In this document: positions 1 to 5,698 of the stretch, piece by piece
Layout of the letters: each line of letters opens with the position of its first letter
Position numbering within the stretch: position 1 is the first letter of the stretch
NCBI GenBank assembly: GCA_018817245.1
Contig: JAHIUG010000092.1
Location: 1 to 10,335 of the forward strand
Reading direction: 5' to 3'
DNA length: 10,335 nt
DNA from: Patescibacteria group bacterium
GTDB lineage: Bacteria; Patescibacteriota; Patescibacteriia; 2-12-FULL-60-25
Translations under genes and position numbers: made by a program
The notes under the pieces: generated by a model
What the model saw: the letters and a program-made list of their open reading frames with translations, nothing else
Told to the model about the DNA's origin: nothing
The model's database searches: none

Positions 1-55
1 CGGGGGTAGTGGAGAAATCTTTTAGAAAGATCTCTCCGTTACGCTCGAGATGACA
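1..55. repeat. Partial inverted-repeat element, copy A (right part)
   Basis: This is the right-hand part of an intergenic palindromic element cut by the window edge. It has the inner hairpin (GAGAAATCT, a short loop, AGATCTCTC) and the right terminus CTCGAGATGACA. Its first 36 bases are identical to positions 98-133, so copies A and B form a direct tandem repeat with a 97-bp period. It contains no coding potential. It is probably a non-autonomous, REP/MITE-like repeat. Confidence 0.75.
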
Positions 56-61
56 GACATT

Positions 62-152
62 TGTCATTTCGACCGGAGCCCGCCATAGTCTAAGAAGCGG
101 GGGTAGTGGAGAAATCTTTTAGAAAGATCTCTCGGCTACGCTCGAGATGACA
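62..152. repeat. Inverted-repeat element, copy B (complete)
   Basis: A complete copy bounded by TGTCATTTCGACC on the left and CTCGAGATGACA on the right, which are near-complementary termini. An inner hairpin of GAGAAATCT and AGATCTCTC lies between them. Related copies lie at 1-55, 1306-1388 and 3723-3796. It lies downstream of dnaJ, where the RNA could fold into a long hairpin and affect transcript ends, but no T-tract marks it as a normal terminator. Confidence 0.8.
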
Positions 153-155
153 GAA

Positions 156-183
156 GGGTCTCGTTCCGCTCCTCGCAATGACG
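156..183. repeat. Short REP-like fragment
   Basis: The sequence GTCTCGTTCCGCTCCTCGCA followed by ATGACG resembles the right half of another palindromic intergenic repeat type ending in CTCGCAATGACG. Only one half is present, immediately before the dnaJ stop. Assignment rests on resemblance of its terminus to the neighbouring elements, so it is tentative. Confidence 0.4.
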
Positions 184-188
184 AATAC

Positions 189-1277
189 TTACAATCCAGA
201 ATCTCTCAACTGCTCAATCATCTTCTTTTGCTCGCGGCTTAAATTTTTCTCTACTTTTGTTTGCACTGTAATTAAATGATCACCGCGTCCCAGCGAGCGC
301 ATAAATGGAATTCCTTTTCCGCGCAGTTTAAAAACAGTTCCGGGTTTTGTTGATGATGGAATTTTTAGCGATCCCTGACCGTCCACGGTTTCAACGTCTA
401 TTTTTCCTCCCAATGAAAGCATGGAGTATGGAACTTCCACTGTGGATAAAATATCGTTTACTTCACGTGTGAATATTGGGTGCTGCTTAACTCGAATGCG
501 TAAGAATAAATCGCCGGATTTACCTTCGCGGCCCGGATTCTCACCTTCACCTGTTATCCTTACGCCTTCCGTATCAGAAATACCGGCTGGAATTGGCACA
601 TCAATCTCTTTATCGATTTTTTCTATACCGTTCCCCTTACACTGAGAGCAAGATTTTTCAGGAACCTCACCTTTTCCGTAACATTTTGCGCAAGTGGCGA
701 GAGACTGCACCGTGCCAAATATAGTCCGCTGCGCTTTTTGCACACGTCCCTGTCCTCCGCATTCCTGACATGTATTTATCTTTGATCCCTCTTCCGCACC
801 GATGCCTTTGCATTTTGTGCACTTGTCATGTTTATACAGTCTAATTTTTTTAGTAACGCCTTTTACCATTTCCAAAAAGTCGAGTTCAACATCCATTTGA
901 ATGTCCTGCCCACGTCGTTGCTTTGTGTTATGACTACCAAAACCAAACATTCCTCCCAGAATGTCACCGAGGTCACCCATATCACCCATGTTTACGTTAA
1001 ATCCGCTAGGATTAAATCCACCGGCGCCAAATGGACTACTGCCGCCAAACGGTGATCCGCCATTTTCAAAAGCTGCAGATCCGAATTGATCATATTGCGC
1101 GCGCTTTTTGTCATCTCCTAAAACCTGGAAAGCCTCGTTCACTTCTTTGAACTTTGCTTCGTCCCCTCCGTTTTTATCAGGATGATGTTGGTGCGCCAAA
1201 CGACGATAAGCTTTTTTTATCTCATCTTGCGTAGCGCCTTTTTCAACGCCTAAATCTTGATAATAGTTTTTGGACAT
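189..1277 (-). CDS. dnaJ: Chaperone protein DnaJ (Hsp40), type I
   Basis: Cytosolic co-chaperone that delivers unfolded clients to DnaK and stimulates its ATPase. At 362 aa it has the full type I layout: a J domain at about residues 4-68 with the HPD motif at 32-34, and a Gly/Phe-rich linker at about 66-115. Four intact CxxCxGxG zinc-binding repeats follow (cysteine pairs 153/156, 170/173, 196/199, 210/213), then the C-terminal client-binding domains. All eight zinc cysteines are present, so it should be functional. The start MSKNYYQDLG matches the family; no good Shine-Dalgarno sequence lies close upstream. It is the last gene of the hrcA-grpE-dnaK-DUF3467-dnaJ run and is separated from the DUF3467 gene by inverted-repeat copy C. 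Stop is TAA. Confidence 0.97.
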   Translation of the reverse strand: MSKNYYQDLGVEKGATQDEIKKAYRRLAHQHHPDKNGGDEAKFKEVNEAFQVLGDDKKRAQYDQFGSAAFENGGSPFGGSSPFGAGGFNPSGFNVNMGDMGDLGDILGGMFGFGSHNTKQRRGQDIQMDVELDFLEMVKGVTKKIRLYKHDKCTKCKGIGAEEGSKINTCQECGGQGRVQKAQRTIFGTVQSLATCAKCYGKGEVPEKSCSQCKGNGIEKIDKEIDVPIPAGISDTEGVRITGEGENPGREGKSGDLFLRIRVKQHPIFTREVNDILSTVEVPYSMLSLGGKIDVETVDGQGSLKIPSSTKPGTVFKLRGKGIPFMRSLGRGDHLITVQTKVEKNLSREQKKMIEQLRDSGL

Positions 1278-1305
1278 AAATCTAGAATGCCATCCTGATT
1301 ATTTC

Positions 1306-1388
1306 TGTCATTTCGACCGGAGCGTAACGTAGTGGAGTGTAGCGGAGAAATCTTTTAGAAAGATCTCTCCGCTCCGGTCGAGATGACA
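1306..1388. repeat. Inverted-repeat element, copy C
   Basis: Bounded by TGTCATTTCGACCGGAGC and CTCCGGTCGAGATGACA, with the inner GAGAAATCT / AGATCTCTC hairpin. The termini pair over at least 13 bp, the best match in the window. It fills the gap between the DUF3467 gene and dnaJ, inside a probable operon, so the mRNA would carry a strong hairpin about 30 bases upstream of the dnaJ start. Confidence 0.8.
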
Positions 1389-1418
1389 AATTTAATTTAG
1401 CTCGTAATGACAAATAAC

Positions 1419-1679
1419 TTACGATAACAGTTTCGGTTCTCCCGCTTCTTCAATTGCTCCGTGTTGATTTTCGTATTTCTTTATGTTGTCTGCAAGTGCG
1501 TGAGCGATTCGCTTCATATGCGCCGGCGAGACGATCAAACGAGAAACAAGCTCTCCCTGCGGAGGAAATGCCAGCATAAAATCCAGCACGAATTCTTCTT
1601 TTGAATGAGAAACCTGCATCATGTTGGCGTATTGTCCGCGCAACACATCGTCTTGAGCTTTGATATTTAGATCGGGCAT
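1419..1679 (-). CDS. DUF3467-family small protein
   Basis: A protein of 86 aa that I recognise as DUF3467 by its core: YANMMQVSHSKEEFVLDF, a PP turn, then VSRLIVSPAHMKRIAHAL and an acidic tail. The family is small, cytosolic and of unknown biochemical role. I chose the ATG at 1679 (MPDLNIKAQ) because family members usually begin right before this strand. A GTG at 1688 would add three residues, but that codon lies inside a 7-bp tandem repeat. Neither start has a clear ribosome-binding site. The gene sits between dnaK and dnaJ, an unusual place that suggests co-expression with the chaperones. A link to protein quality control is inference from position only. Confidence 0.85.
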   Translation of the reverse strand: MPDLNIKAQDDVLRGQYANMMQVSHSKEEFVLDFMLAFPPQGELVSRLIVSPAHMKRIAHALADNIKKYENQHGAIEEAGEPKLLS

Positions 1680-1684
1680 ATTAG

Positions 1685-1756
1685 TCACGTATCACATAAC
1701 ACGTATCACGTATCATTATTTTAGAATTAATATGTTATGTGTTACGAGTTACGTGT
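1685..1756. repeat. Heptamer tandem repeats, two opposed arrays
   Basis: Two arrays of the same 7-bp unit face each other. On the minus strand 1685-1712 reads as four units (TACGTGA, TACGTGT, TATGTGA, TACGTGA). On the plus strand 1736-1756 reads as three units (TATGTGT, TACGAGT, TACGTGT). CACATAACA at 1693-1701 pairs with TGTTATGTG at 1733-1741. The consensus is TAYGTGN, the same as the array at 8458-8492. The right array contains the dnaK stop codon and codes for the last residues of DnaK; the left array abuts the DUF3467 start. Confidence 0.8.
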
Positions 1757-3689
1757 TATCATTTTTCTCTTCAAAATCCGCTTCTTTTGGTTCAGCATCA
1801 CTTTGTGCTCCTTGTTCTGGAGACTGCTCCGCTCCCTGTTCGGATGTTTGAGCGGCCTCAGCTTTCTTCTGTTCAGCCTGATACATTGCAGCGCCAACCT
1901 TTTGTGCAACCTCAGCTAATTCGTCCGCTGCTTTCTTAAGCGCTTCAACATCCTCACTATCCTTAAGAGCTTTAAGCGCTTCAAGTTTTACTTCCACGGC
2001 TTTCTTGTCTTCTTCTGCAGCTTTATCCCCCGCTTCCTTTAGCATCTTTTCAGTAGTATAGACCATCGTCTCAGCAGTATTCCTAGCTTCAATAAGTTCG
2101 TGCTTCTTTTTGTCTTCTTCCGCGTGCATTTCCGCATCTTTCTTCATCTTTTCAACTTCAGCATCCGATAAATTGGTAGAAGCTGTAATTGTGATTTTTT
2201 GCTCTTTTCCGCTTGCTTTATCCTGCGCTTTCACTGACAAAATTCCGTTTGCATCAATGTCAAACGTTACTTCAATCTGCGGAACTCCGCGTGGTGCCGG
2301 TGGCAATCCGGACAAAGTGAAGCGTCCAAGCGTTCTATTGTCAGCAGACATTTCTCTCTCACCCTGCAAAATATGAATTTCCACCGTGCTTTGGCTGTCA
2401 GCCGCAGTTGAGAAGATTTGTGACTTGGATGTGGGAACGGTTGTGTTGCGCTCAATCAACTTTGTGGATATCCCGCCAAGTGTCTCAAGGCCCAAAGATA
2501 ACGGTGTAACATCCAAAAGCAATAAATCGCCCTTAATATCTCCCTGCAAATTTCCCGCCTGTACAGCTGCACCGATTGCAACAACTTCATCTGGATTTAC
2601 AGTAACATTCGGTTTTTTTCCGAAAAATTCTTCAACTTTCTTTTGCACTAACGGCATTCTCGTCATTCCGCCAACAAGAATTACATCGTTGATATCAGCG
2701 TTTTTCATACCCGCGTCATCCAGCGCTTTTTTACATGGCACCAAAGTTTTATCAACAAGATCAGAAACCAATTCTTCCATTTTAGCGCGAGTCATTTTCA
2801 GCAAAAGATGCTTTGGGCCGTTTGAGTCGCTGGTAATAAACGGCTGGTTAATCTCTGTTTCCATTGCGCTTGAAAGTTCGATCTTGGCTTTTTCGGCGGC
2901 TTCTTTAATGCGCTGCGTTGCCATTGAATCTTTTCCAAGATCAATCCCCTCCTGCTTTTTAAACTCTTCCAAAATCCATTTGATTATCACCTGATCAAAG
3001 TCATCACCACCCAAGTGTGTGTCACCATTGGTAGCGCGGACCTCAACAGTATTCTGTTCAGTTGAAGGATCAAACGCAACCTCAAGAACTGAGATGTCAA
3101 AAGTTCCGCCACCCAGGTCGTAAACCACAATCTTTTCATCCTTTTTAGTATCGAATCCATAGGCCAAAGCCGCCGCTGTCGGCTCGTTAATAATTCGACG
3201 CACTTTTAAACCCGCGATTTCACCCGCGACTTTTGTTGCTTGTCGCTGTGAATCGTCAAAATATGCTGGGACAGTAATAATCGCTTCTTCTATTTTCTCG
3301 CCAATCTTAGCTTCTGCATCATTCTTCATTTTTTGAAGAATCATTGCTGAGATTTCTTCCGGCGAATACTCTTTGTCACCCATTGAAATTTTTAATCCGT
3401 TATCCTTTTTTACTATCTTGTATGGAAGAGACTCCAAATCACGCTGAACTTCGGCATCATCCCAACGACGCCCAATCAAGCGCTTGATGGAAAAAAGTGT
3501 ATTTTCAGGATTAACAACCGCCTGACGTTTTGCGACTTGACCAACCAAGCGCTCGCCGGTTTTTGAAATAGCCACCATTGATGGGGTGGTACGATTTCCC
3601 TCAGTGTTTTCAATCACTTTTGGTTGTCCGCCTTCCACCACGGCCATGCATGAATTTGTAGTTCCAAGATCAATTCCTAGTATTTTCAT
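1749..3689 (-). CDS. dnaK: Molecular chaperone DnaK (Hsp70)
   Basis: ATP-driven cytosolic chaperone, partner of DnaJ and the exchange factor GrpE. The 646-aa protein is full length. The nucleotide-binding domain opens with GIDLGTTNS (5-13), continues with INEPTAAALAYGFD (167-180) and the phosphate-binding DLGGGTFD (191-198), and ends near the hydrophobic linker DLLLLDVTPLSLG (388-400). The beta-sandwich substrate domain and helical lid follow, then a Gln/Glu/Ala-rich tail. The final residues DNT and the TAA stop are read from a heptamer repeat, so the tail end is repeat-derived and lacks the EEVDK-like end of many DnaKs. No strong Shine-Dalgarno sequence precedes the ATG; a TAGTTNG heptamer run and repeat copy D lie upstream. 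Expression is probably under HrcA/CIRCE control from upstream of hrcA. Confidence 0.98.
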   Translation of the reverse strand: MKILGIDLGTTNSCMAVVEGGQPKVIENTEGNRTTPSMVAISKTGERLVGQVAKRQAVVNPENTLFSIKRLIGRRWDDAEVQRDLESLPYKIVKKDNGLKISMGDKEYSPEEISAMILQKMKNDAEAKIGEKIEEAIITVPAYFDDSQRQATKVAGEIAGLKVRRIINEPTAAALAYGFDTKKDEKIVVYDLGGGTFDISVLEVAFDPSTEQNTVEVRATNGDTHLGGDDFDQVIIKWILEEFKKQEGIDLGKDSMATQRIKEAAEKAKIELSSAMETEINQPFITSDSNGPKHLLLKMTRAKMEELVSDLVDKTLVPCKKALDDAGMKNADINDVILVGGMTRMPLVQKKVEEFFGKKPNVTVNPDEVVAIGAAVQAGNLQGDIKGDLLLLDVTPLSLGLETLGGISTKLIERNTTVPTSKSQIFSTAADSQSTVEIHILQGEREMSADNRTLGRFTLSGLPPAPRGVPQIEVTFDIDANGILSVKAQDKASGKEQKITITASTNLSDAEVEKMKKDAEMHAEEDKKKHELIEARNTAETMVYTTEKMLKEAGDKAAEEDKKAVEVKLEALKALKDSEDVEALKKAADELAEVAQKVGAAMYQAEQKKAEAAQTSEQGAEQSPEQGAQSDAEPKEADFEEKNDNT

Positions 3690-3694
3690 ATATT

Positions 3695-3715
3695 TAGTTT
3701 GTAGTTAGTAGTAAT
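3695..3715. repeat. Short heptamer array upstream of dnaK
   Basis: Three adjacent 7-bp units, TAGTTTG, TAGTTAG and TAGTAAT, lie 6 bp upstream of the dnaK start codon, where a ribosome-binding site would be expected. The unit differs from the TAYGTGN unit elsewhere but has the same period. Confidence 0.5.
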
Positions 3716-3722
3716 TTACATT

Positions 3723-3796
3723 TGTCATTTCGACCATAGCGGAGAAATCTCTCTGAGAGATCTCTCTGTTTCGCTCACGCTTCAGTCGAGATGACA
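3723..3796. repeat. Inverted-repeat element, copy D
   Basis: Bounded by TGTCATTTCGACC and GTCGAGATGACA, with an inner hairpin GAGAAATCTCTC / GAGAGATCTCTC. It is shorter and more diverged than copies B and C. It occupies most of the 120-bp gap between grpE and dnaK. Confidence 0.75.
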
Positions 3797-3809
3797 GTTT
3801 GTTTGTTTT

Positions 3810-4298
3810 TTACTCTTTTGATAACACTACTTTTGCCGGTCTTATTAATTTATCTTTTAATTTATAACCGTTTTGTTCTATTCGAATTATTTTACCTGCT
3901 GCCACATCCTCATTTTCTTCTTCCGCAATTGCTTCGTGAATCTCCGGATTAAATTCTCCGCTCGCGTCCACAACCTCCAAACCCATTTCATTAAATACCG
4001 TTTCCCACAGAGCGCGCACAGCATGCAAGCCCGTGATCCAATTTTTAAGTTGTTTCTGATCTTCCGGCGAACAAGATGAGATATTCGGAGTATGTTCGAG
4101 CGCCAGTTCAAAATGATCAATTATCGGCAAAATGACAGTCAGTATATTCTCGCTCGCATAATCTCTGACTCCGCTAATCTTCTTTTCAGTTTCTTTTTGA
4201 AGATTCTCGTAGTCGGCTTTGGCGCGCTTCCATCCGGCAAGATATTCGTCGGATTGAGCTTTAAGAGATTCAATCTCATTTATTTCATCATCTTTCAT
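3810..4298 (-). CDS. grpE: Nucleotide exchange factor GrpE
   Basis: Cytosolic dimer that releases ADP from DnaK. With the chosen start at 4298 (MKDDEINEIESLK) it has 162 aa. An N-terminal coiled-coil helix (about 5-45, with the typical YLAGWKRAKADYENLQKE) leads into the four-helix and beta-wing part, and the family signature GYKLKDKLIRPAKVVLSK is at the C-terminus. The frame stays open for 41 more codons up to 4421, but that stretch overlaps the end of hrcA and includes an octamer repeat. It also lacks family resemblance, so I excluded it. No clear ribosome-binding site is seen. It is the second gene of the heat-shock cluster, 85 bp after hrcA. Confidence 0.93.
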   Translation of the reverse strand: MKDDEINEIESLKAQSDEYLAGWKRAKADYENLQKETEKKISGVRDYASENILTVILPIIDHFELALEHTPNISSCSPEDQKQLKNWITGLHAVRALWETVFNEMGLEVVDASGEFNPEIHEAIAEEENEDVAAGKIIRIEQNGYKLKDKLIRPAKVVLSKE

Positions 4299-4311
4299 AA
4301 TATTTACTGAA

Positions 4312-4378
4312 GAACTTAAGAGCTTACGAACTGGGGACTTAGGAAAAATCGTTCTTTGGTTTTTTAGTCCTTTAGTCC
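4312..4378. repeat. Degenerate octamer tandem repeats between hrcA and grpE
   Basis: On the minus strand 4312-4343 splits into four 8-bp units (CCTAAGTC, CCCAGTTC, GTAAGCTC, TTAAGTTC). On the plus strand 4355-4378 splits into TTTGGTTT, TTTAGTCC, TTTAGTCC. Units are imperfect. The array fills the hrcA-grpE gap and gives no sign of a gene. Confidence 0.55.
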
Positions 4379-4383
4379 ATAAG

Positions 4384-5061
4384 TTAATTGAATAATTCTT
4401 TAGCTGCTCTGAGCAGAGCAAACCCGCGCGGATAATCCATTCGTATTGGACCCAAAACGCCGATTAAAGTTCCATCAGACAATTTGAGAACAATTGATCC
4501 GCAATCTTCACCGAACGGACAATCTCCACCAATCAGAGCGGTTGGTTCAGCAAAATCTTGAAACAGCATACTCTCAACAATTTCATCCATTCGATCAAAA
4601 ACCTGTCCAAGTCCAACAAGTCTTTCGTGATTGGCAAACTCAGGTTGAGATAAAAGATGGGTGAGTCCGGCAGAAAAGATATCAGAGTGTTTTGCCACAA
4701 CAACCGCATGCTCGGTCATGTCAGCCACAAGCTTGGCCAGCTGCCTCATCTGAGTTGTAGATTGATCAGAAGACATGTGTGCTTCTTCAAATTTTTTAAA
4801 TTCTCCGTGTTTAGGAGCGCGTTCTTCCATTAATTCTTTCAAATAAAAGCGATATCCCTTTTCAGTTGGAACGCGGCCCGACGAAGTGTGTGGCTGCGTA
4901 AGATAACCCTGATCATCCAAAAATGCCAGCCAGTTACGAATGGTTGCTGGGCTAACACCAAGATCAAACTTCTCGACCAGATATTGTGAACCAACCGGCT
5001 CACCGGTTTGTACTACTTCTTCCACTACAATACGGAGAAGCTGCTTTAGACGATCATGCAT
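4384..5061 (-). CDS. hrcA: Heat-inducible transcription repressor HrcA, shortened form
   Basis: Repressor of class I heat-shock genes that binds CIRCE operators. The N-terminal winged helix (about 1-75) is clear: VGSQYLVEKFDLGVSPATIRNWLAFLDDQGYLTQPHTSSGR in order, then the PTEKGYRFY stretch. The C-terminal GAF-like end is also recognisable (GSIVLKLSDGTLIGVLGPIRMDYPR, about 187-211). The protein has 225 aa, whereas classical HrcA proteins have about 340. The missing part corresponds to the middle of the protein, where the inserted dimerisation domain normally sits. Both ends are intact, so this looks like a compact version rather than a truncation. It is first in the chaperone cluster, and the CIRCE-like operator lies 10 bp upstream of its start, consistent with autoregulation. 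Confidence 0.92.
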   Translation of the reverse strand: MHDRLKQLLRIVVEEVVQTGEPVGSQYLVEKFDLGVSPATIRNWLAFLDDQGYLTQPHTSSGRVPTEKGYRFYLKELMEERAPKHGEFKKFEEAHMSSDQSTTQMRQLAKLVADMTEHAVVVAKHSDIFSAGLTHLLSQPEFANHERLVGLGQVFDRMDEIVESMLFQDFAEPTALIGGDCPFGEDCGSIVLKLSDGTLIGVLGPIRMDYPRGFALLRAAKELFN

Positions 5062-5070
5062 ATTAACGAG

Positions 5071-5097
5071 TTAGCACTTTACCACATAGACTGCTAG
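5071..5097. promoter_or_regulatory. Degenerate CIRCE operator (HrcA site)
   Basis: The left half TTAGCACTT, a 9-bp spacer, and the right half GACTGCTAG match the CIRCE consensus TTAGCACTC-N9-GAGTGCTAA at 8/9 and 7/9 positions. Spacing is exactly the consensus 9 bp, and the site lies directly upstream of a recognisable hrcA. The left half overlaps the proposed -10 box of the hrcA promoter, so HrcA binding would block RNA polymerase. Confidence 0.85.
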
Positions 5098-5105
5098 TTT
5101 TGCAA
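5076..5105 (-). promoter_or_regulatory. Candidate hrcA operon promoter
   Basis: On the minus strand TTGCAA (5105-5100) and TAAAGT (5081-5076) are separated by 18 bp, an acceptable sigma-70-type pair preceded by TG near the -10. It overlaps the CIRCE site and would start transcription only a few bases from the hrcA ATG. The box matches are moderate. Confidence 0.5.
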
Positions 5106-5126
5106 TACCTTAATATATCGTATAAA
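5098..5126 (+). promoter_or_regulatory. Candidate promoter of the divergent plus-strand gene
   Basis: A good -10 box TATAAA (5121-5126) lies about 50 bp upstream of the gene at 5175. The -35 region is either TTGCAA at 5100-5105 (15-bp spacer, short) or TTTTGC at 5098-5103 (17-bp spacer, weak). TTGCAA is its own reverse complement and also serves the opposite hrcA promoter, so the two promoters may share it. Confidence 0.45.
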
Positions 5127-5174
5127 ATTTGGGGGTTCTGAGGTAATCATGATAGAAATTACTTTGGAGGAAAA

Positions 5175-5531
5175 ATGAGAGTTCTAATCGTGATCAGTCA
5201 CAATGGAGAGAAAATAATTGATGTGGCACTCGCCCTCGGCCATTTGGAGGGTTTTGCATCGGGCAATGTACTGATATTACACGCTCCCAAATCAGTCAAC
5301 GAACGCGCCGCGTCGCGCAAACTTCGTAAAGCACTGAACGTACAAGTTCAAATCAAGGAATCCATCGGTGAATACGAAGATCCCGATAACTCGATCTATG
5401 AACAATTCCGTGTAGTGGTCAGATTCCGACATTCAAATGCAGTATCAGGAGCTGGCCTTATCAAAGGAGCATCCTCAATTCTAGTTGCAAAAACTGGACC
5501 GAGTAGCATAACCATGTCCTGGACAAACTAA
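5175..5531 (+). CDS. Hypothetical protein, 118 aa
   Basis: I do not recognise a family. The start is well supported: a strong GGAGG (5166-5170) lies 4 bases before the ATG, and a TATAAA box lies upstream. The protein opens with a buried strand (MRVLIVISH) and a helix, followed by a second strand (NVLILHAP) and an Arg/Lys-rich helix. A variable middle and a small-residue-rich end follow. This alternating pattern suggests a small alpha/beta fold. There is no signal peptide or membrane segment. It diverges from hrcA with only 113 bp between starts, and CIRCE lies in that gap, so HrcA might also affect it. An intrinsic terminator closes it, so it appears to be a single-gene transcript. Confidence 0.7.
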   Translation: MRVLIVISHNGEKIIDVALALGHLEGFASGNVLILHAPKSVNERAASRKLRKALNVQVQIKESIGEYEDPDNSIYEQFRVVVRFRHSNAVSGAGLIKGASSILVAKTGPSSITMSWTN

Positions 5532-5563
5532 AGTGGTGAAATATCCTCACTCATCACACTTCC

Positions 5564-5594
5564 AAAAACACTGTGCTCCGCATGGTGTTTTTTT
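5564..5594 (+). terminator. Rho-independent terminator of the 118-aa gene
   Basis: AACAC...GTGTT arms (5567-5571 and 5585-5589) continue inward through two wobble pairs to TGC/GCA, giving a stem of about 10 bp with a 3-base loop, followed by a run of T to 5594. It lies 33 bp after the TAA stop. Confidence 0.8.
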
Positions 5595-5605
5595 AAAATC
5601 CCGTC

Positions 5606-5630
5606 ATACTCGTCACTAAGTGACGAGTAT
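5606..5630. repeat. Perfect palindrome 1
   Basis: Two perfect 12-bp arms, ATACTCGTCACT and AGTGACGAGTAT, flank a single central A. The core is shared with the palindrome at 5662-5698, and the differences are paired. No T-tract follows on either strand, so it is not a standard terminator. It lies in the convergent gap between the 118-aa gene and murD. Confidence 0.85.
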
Positions 5631-5661
5631 CATAAATTAATATAAATGAAGATTTATTGCA

Positions 5662-5698
5662 CTCCCAATACTAGTCACTTAGTGACTAGTATTGGGAG
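5662..5698. repeat. Perfect palindrome 2, overlapping the murD end
   Basis: Two perfect 18-bp arms, CTCCCAATACTAGTCACT and its exact complement, flank a central T at 5680. Its inner 25 bp (5668-5692) match palindrome 1 at 22 of 25 positions. The murD stop codon and last codons (SQY then TAG) lie inside its right arm. There is no T-tract beyond it on the minus strand, so a role as murD transcript end or stabiliser is possible but not shown. Confidence 0.85.

Noticed and set aside
1..188. Possible CRISPR array from repeated units
   Set aside because: The 97-bp period, palindromic structure and absence of spacer-like unique units or cas genes fit a tandem REP-like repeat instead.
1306..1388. 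A transposon or IS remnant
   Set aside because: No transposase coding sequence or clear target-site duplication is visible; only a short palindromic element is present.
2386..2994. A 202-codon open frame on the plus strand
   Set aside because: It is antisense to dnaK, has biased Ser/Phe/Ile composition, and shows no start signal or recognisable domain; it is a shadow of dnaK.
4299..4421. Upstream extension of grpE by 41 codons
   Set aside because: It overlaps the hrcA end and an octamer repeat and lacks GrpE resemblance; the ATG at 4298 gives a normal GrpE N-terminus.
5662..5698. Intrinsic terminator for murD
   Set aside because: The hairpin is strong but no T-tract follows on the minus strand, so only a looser end or stability role is possible.
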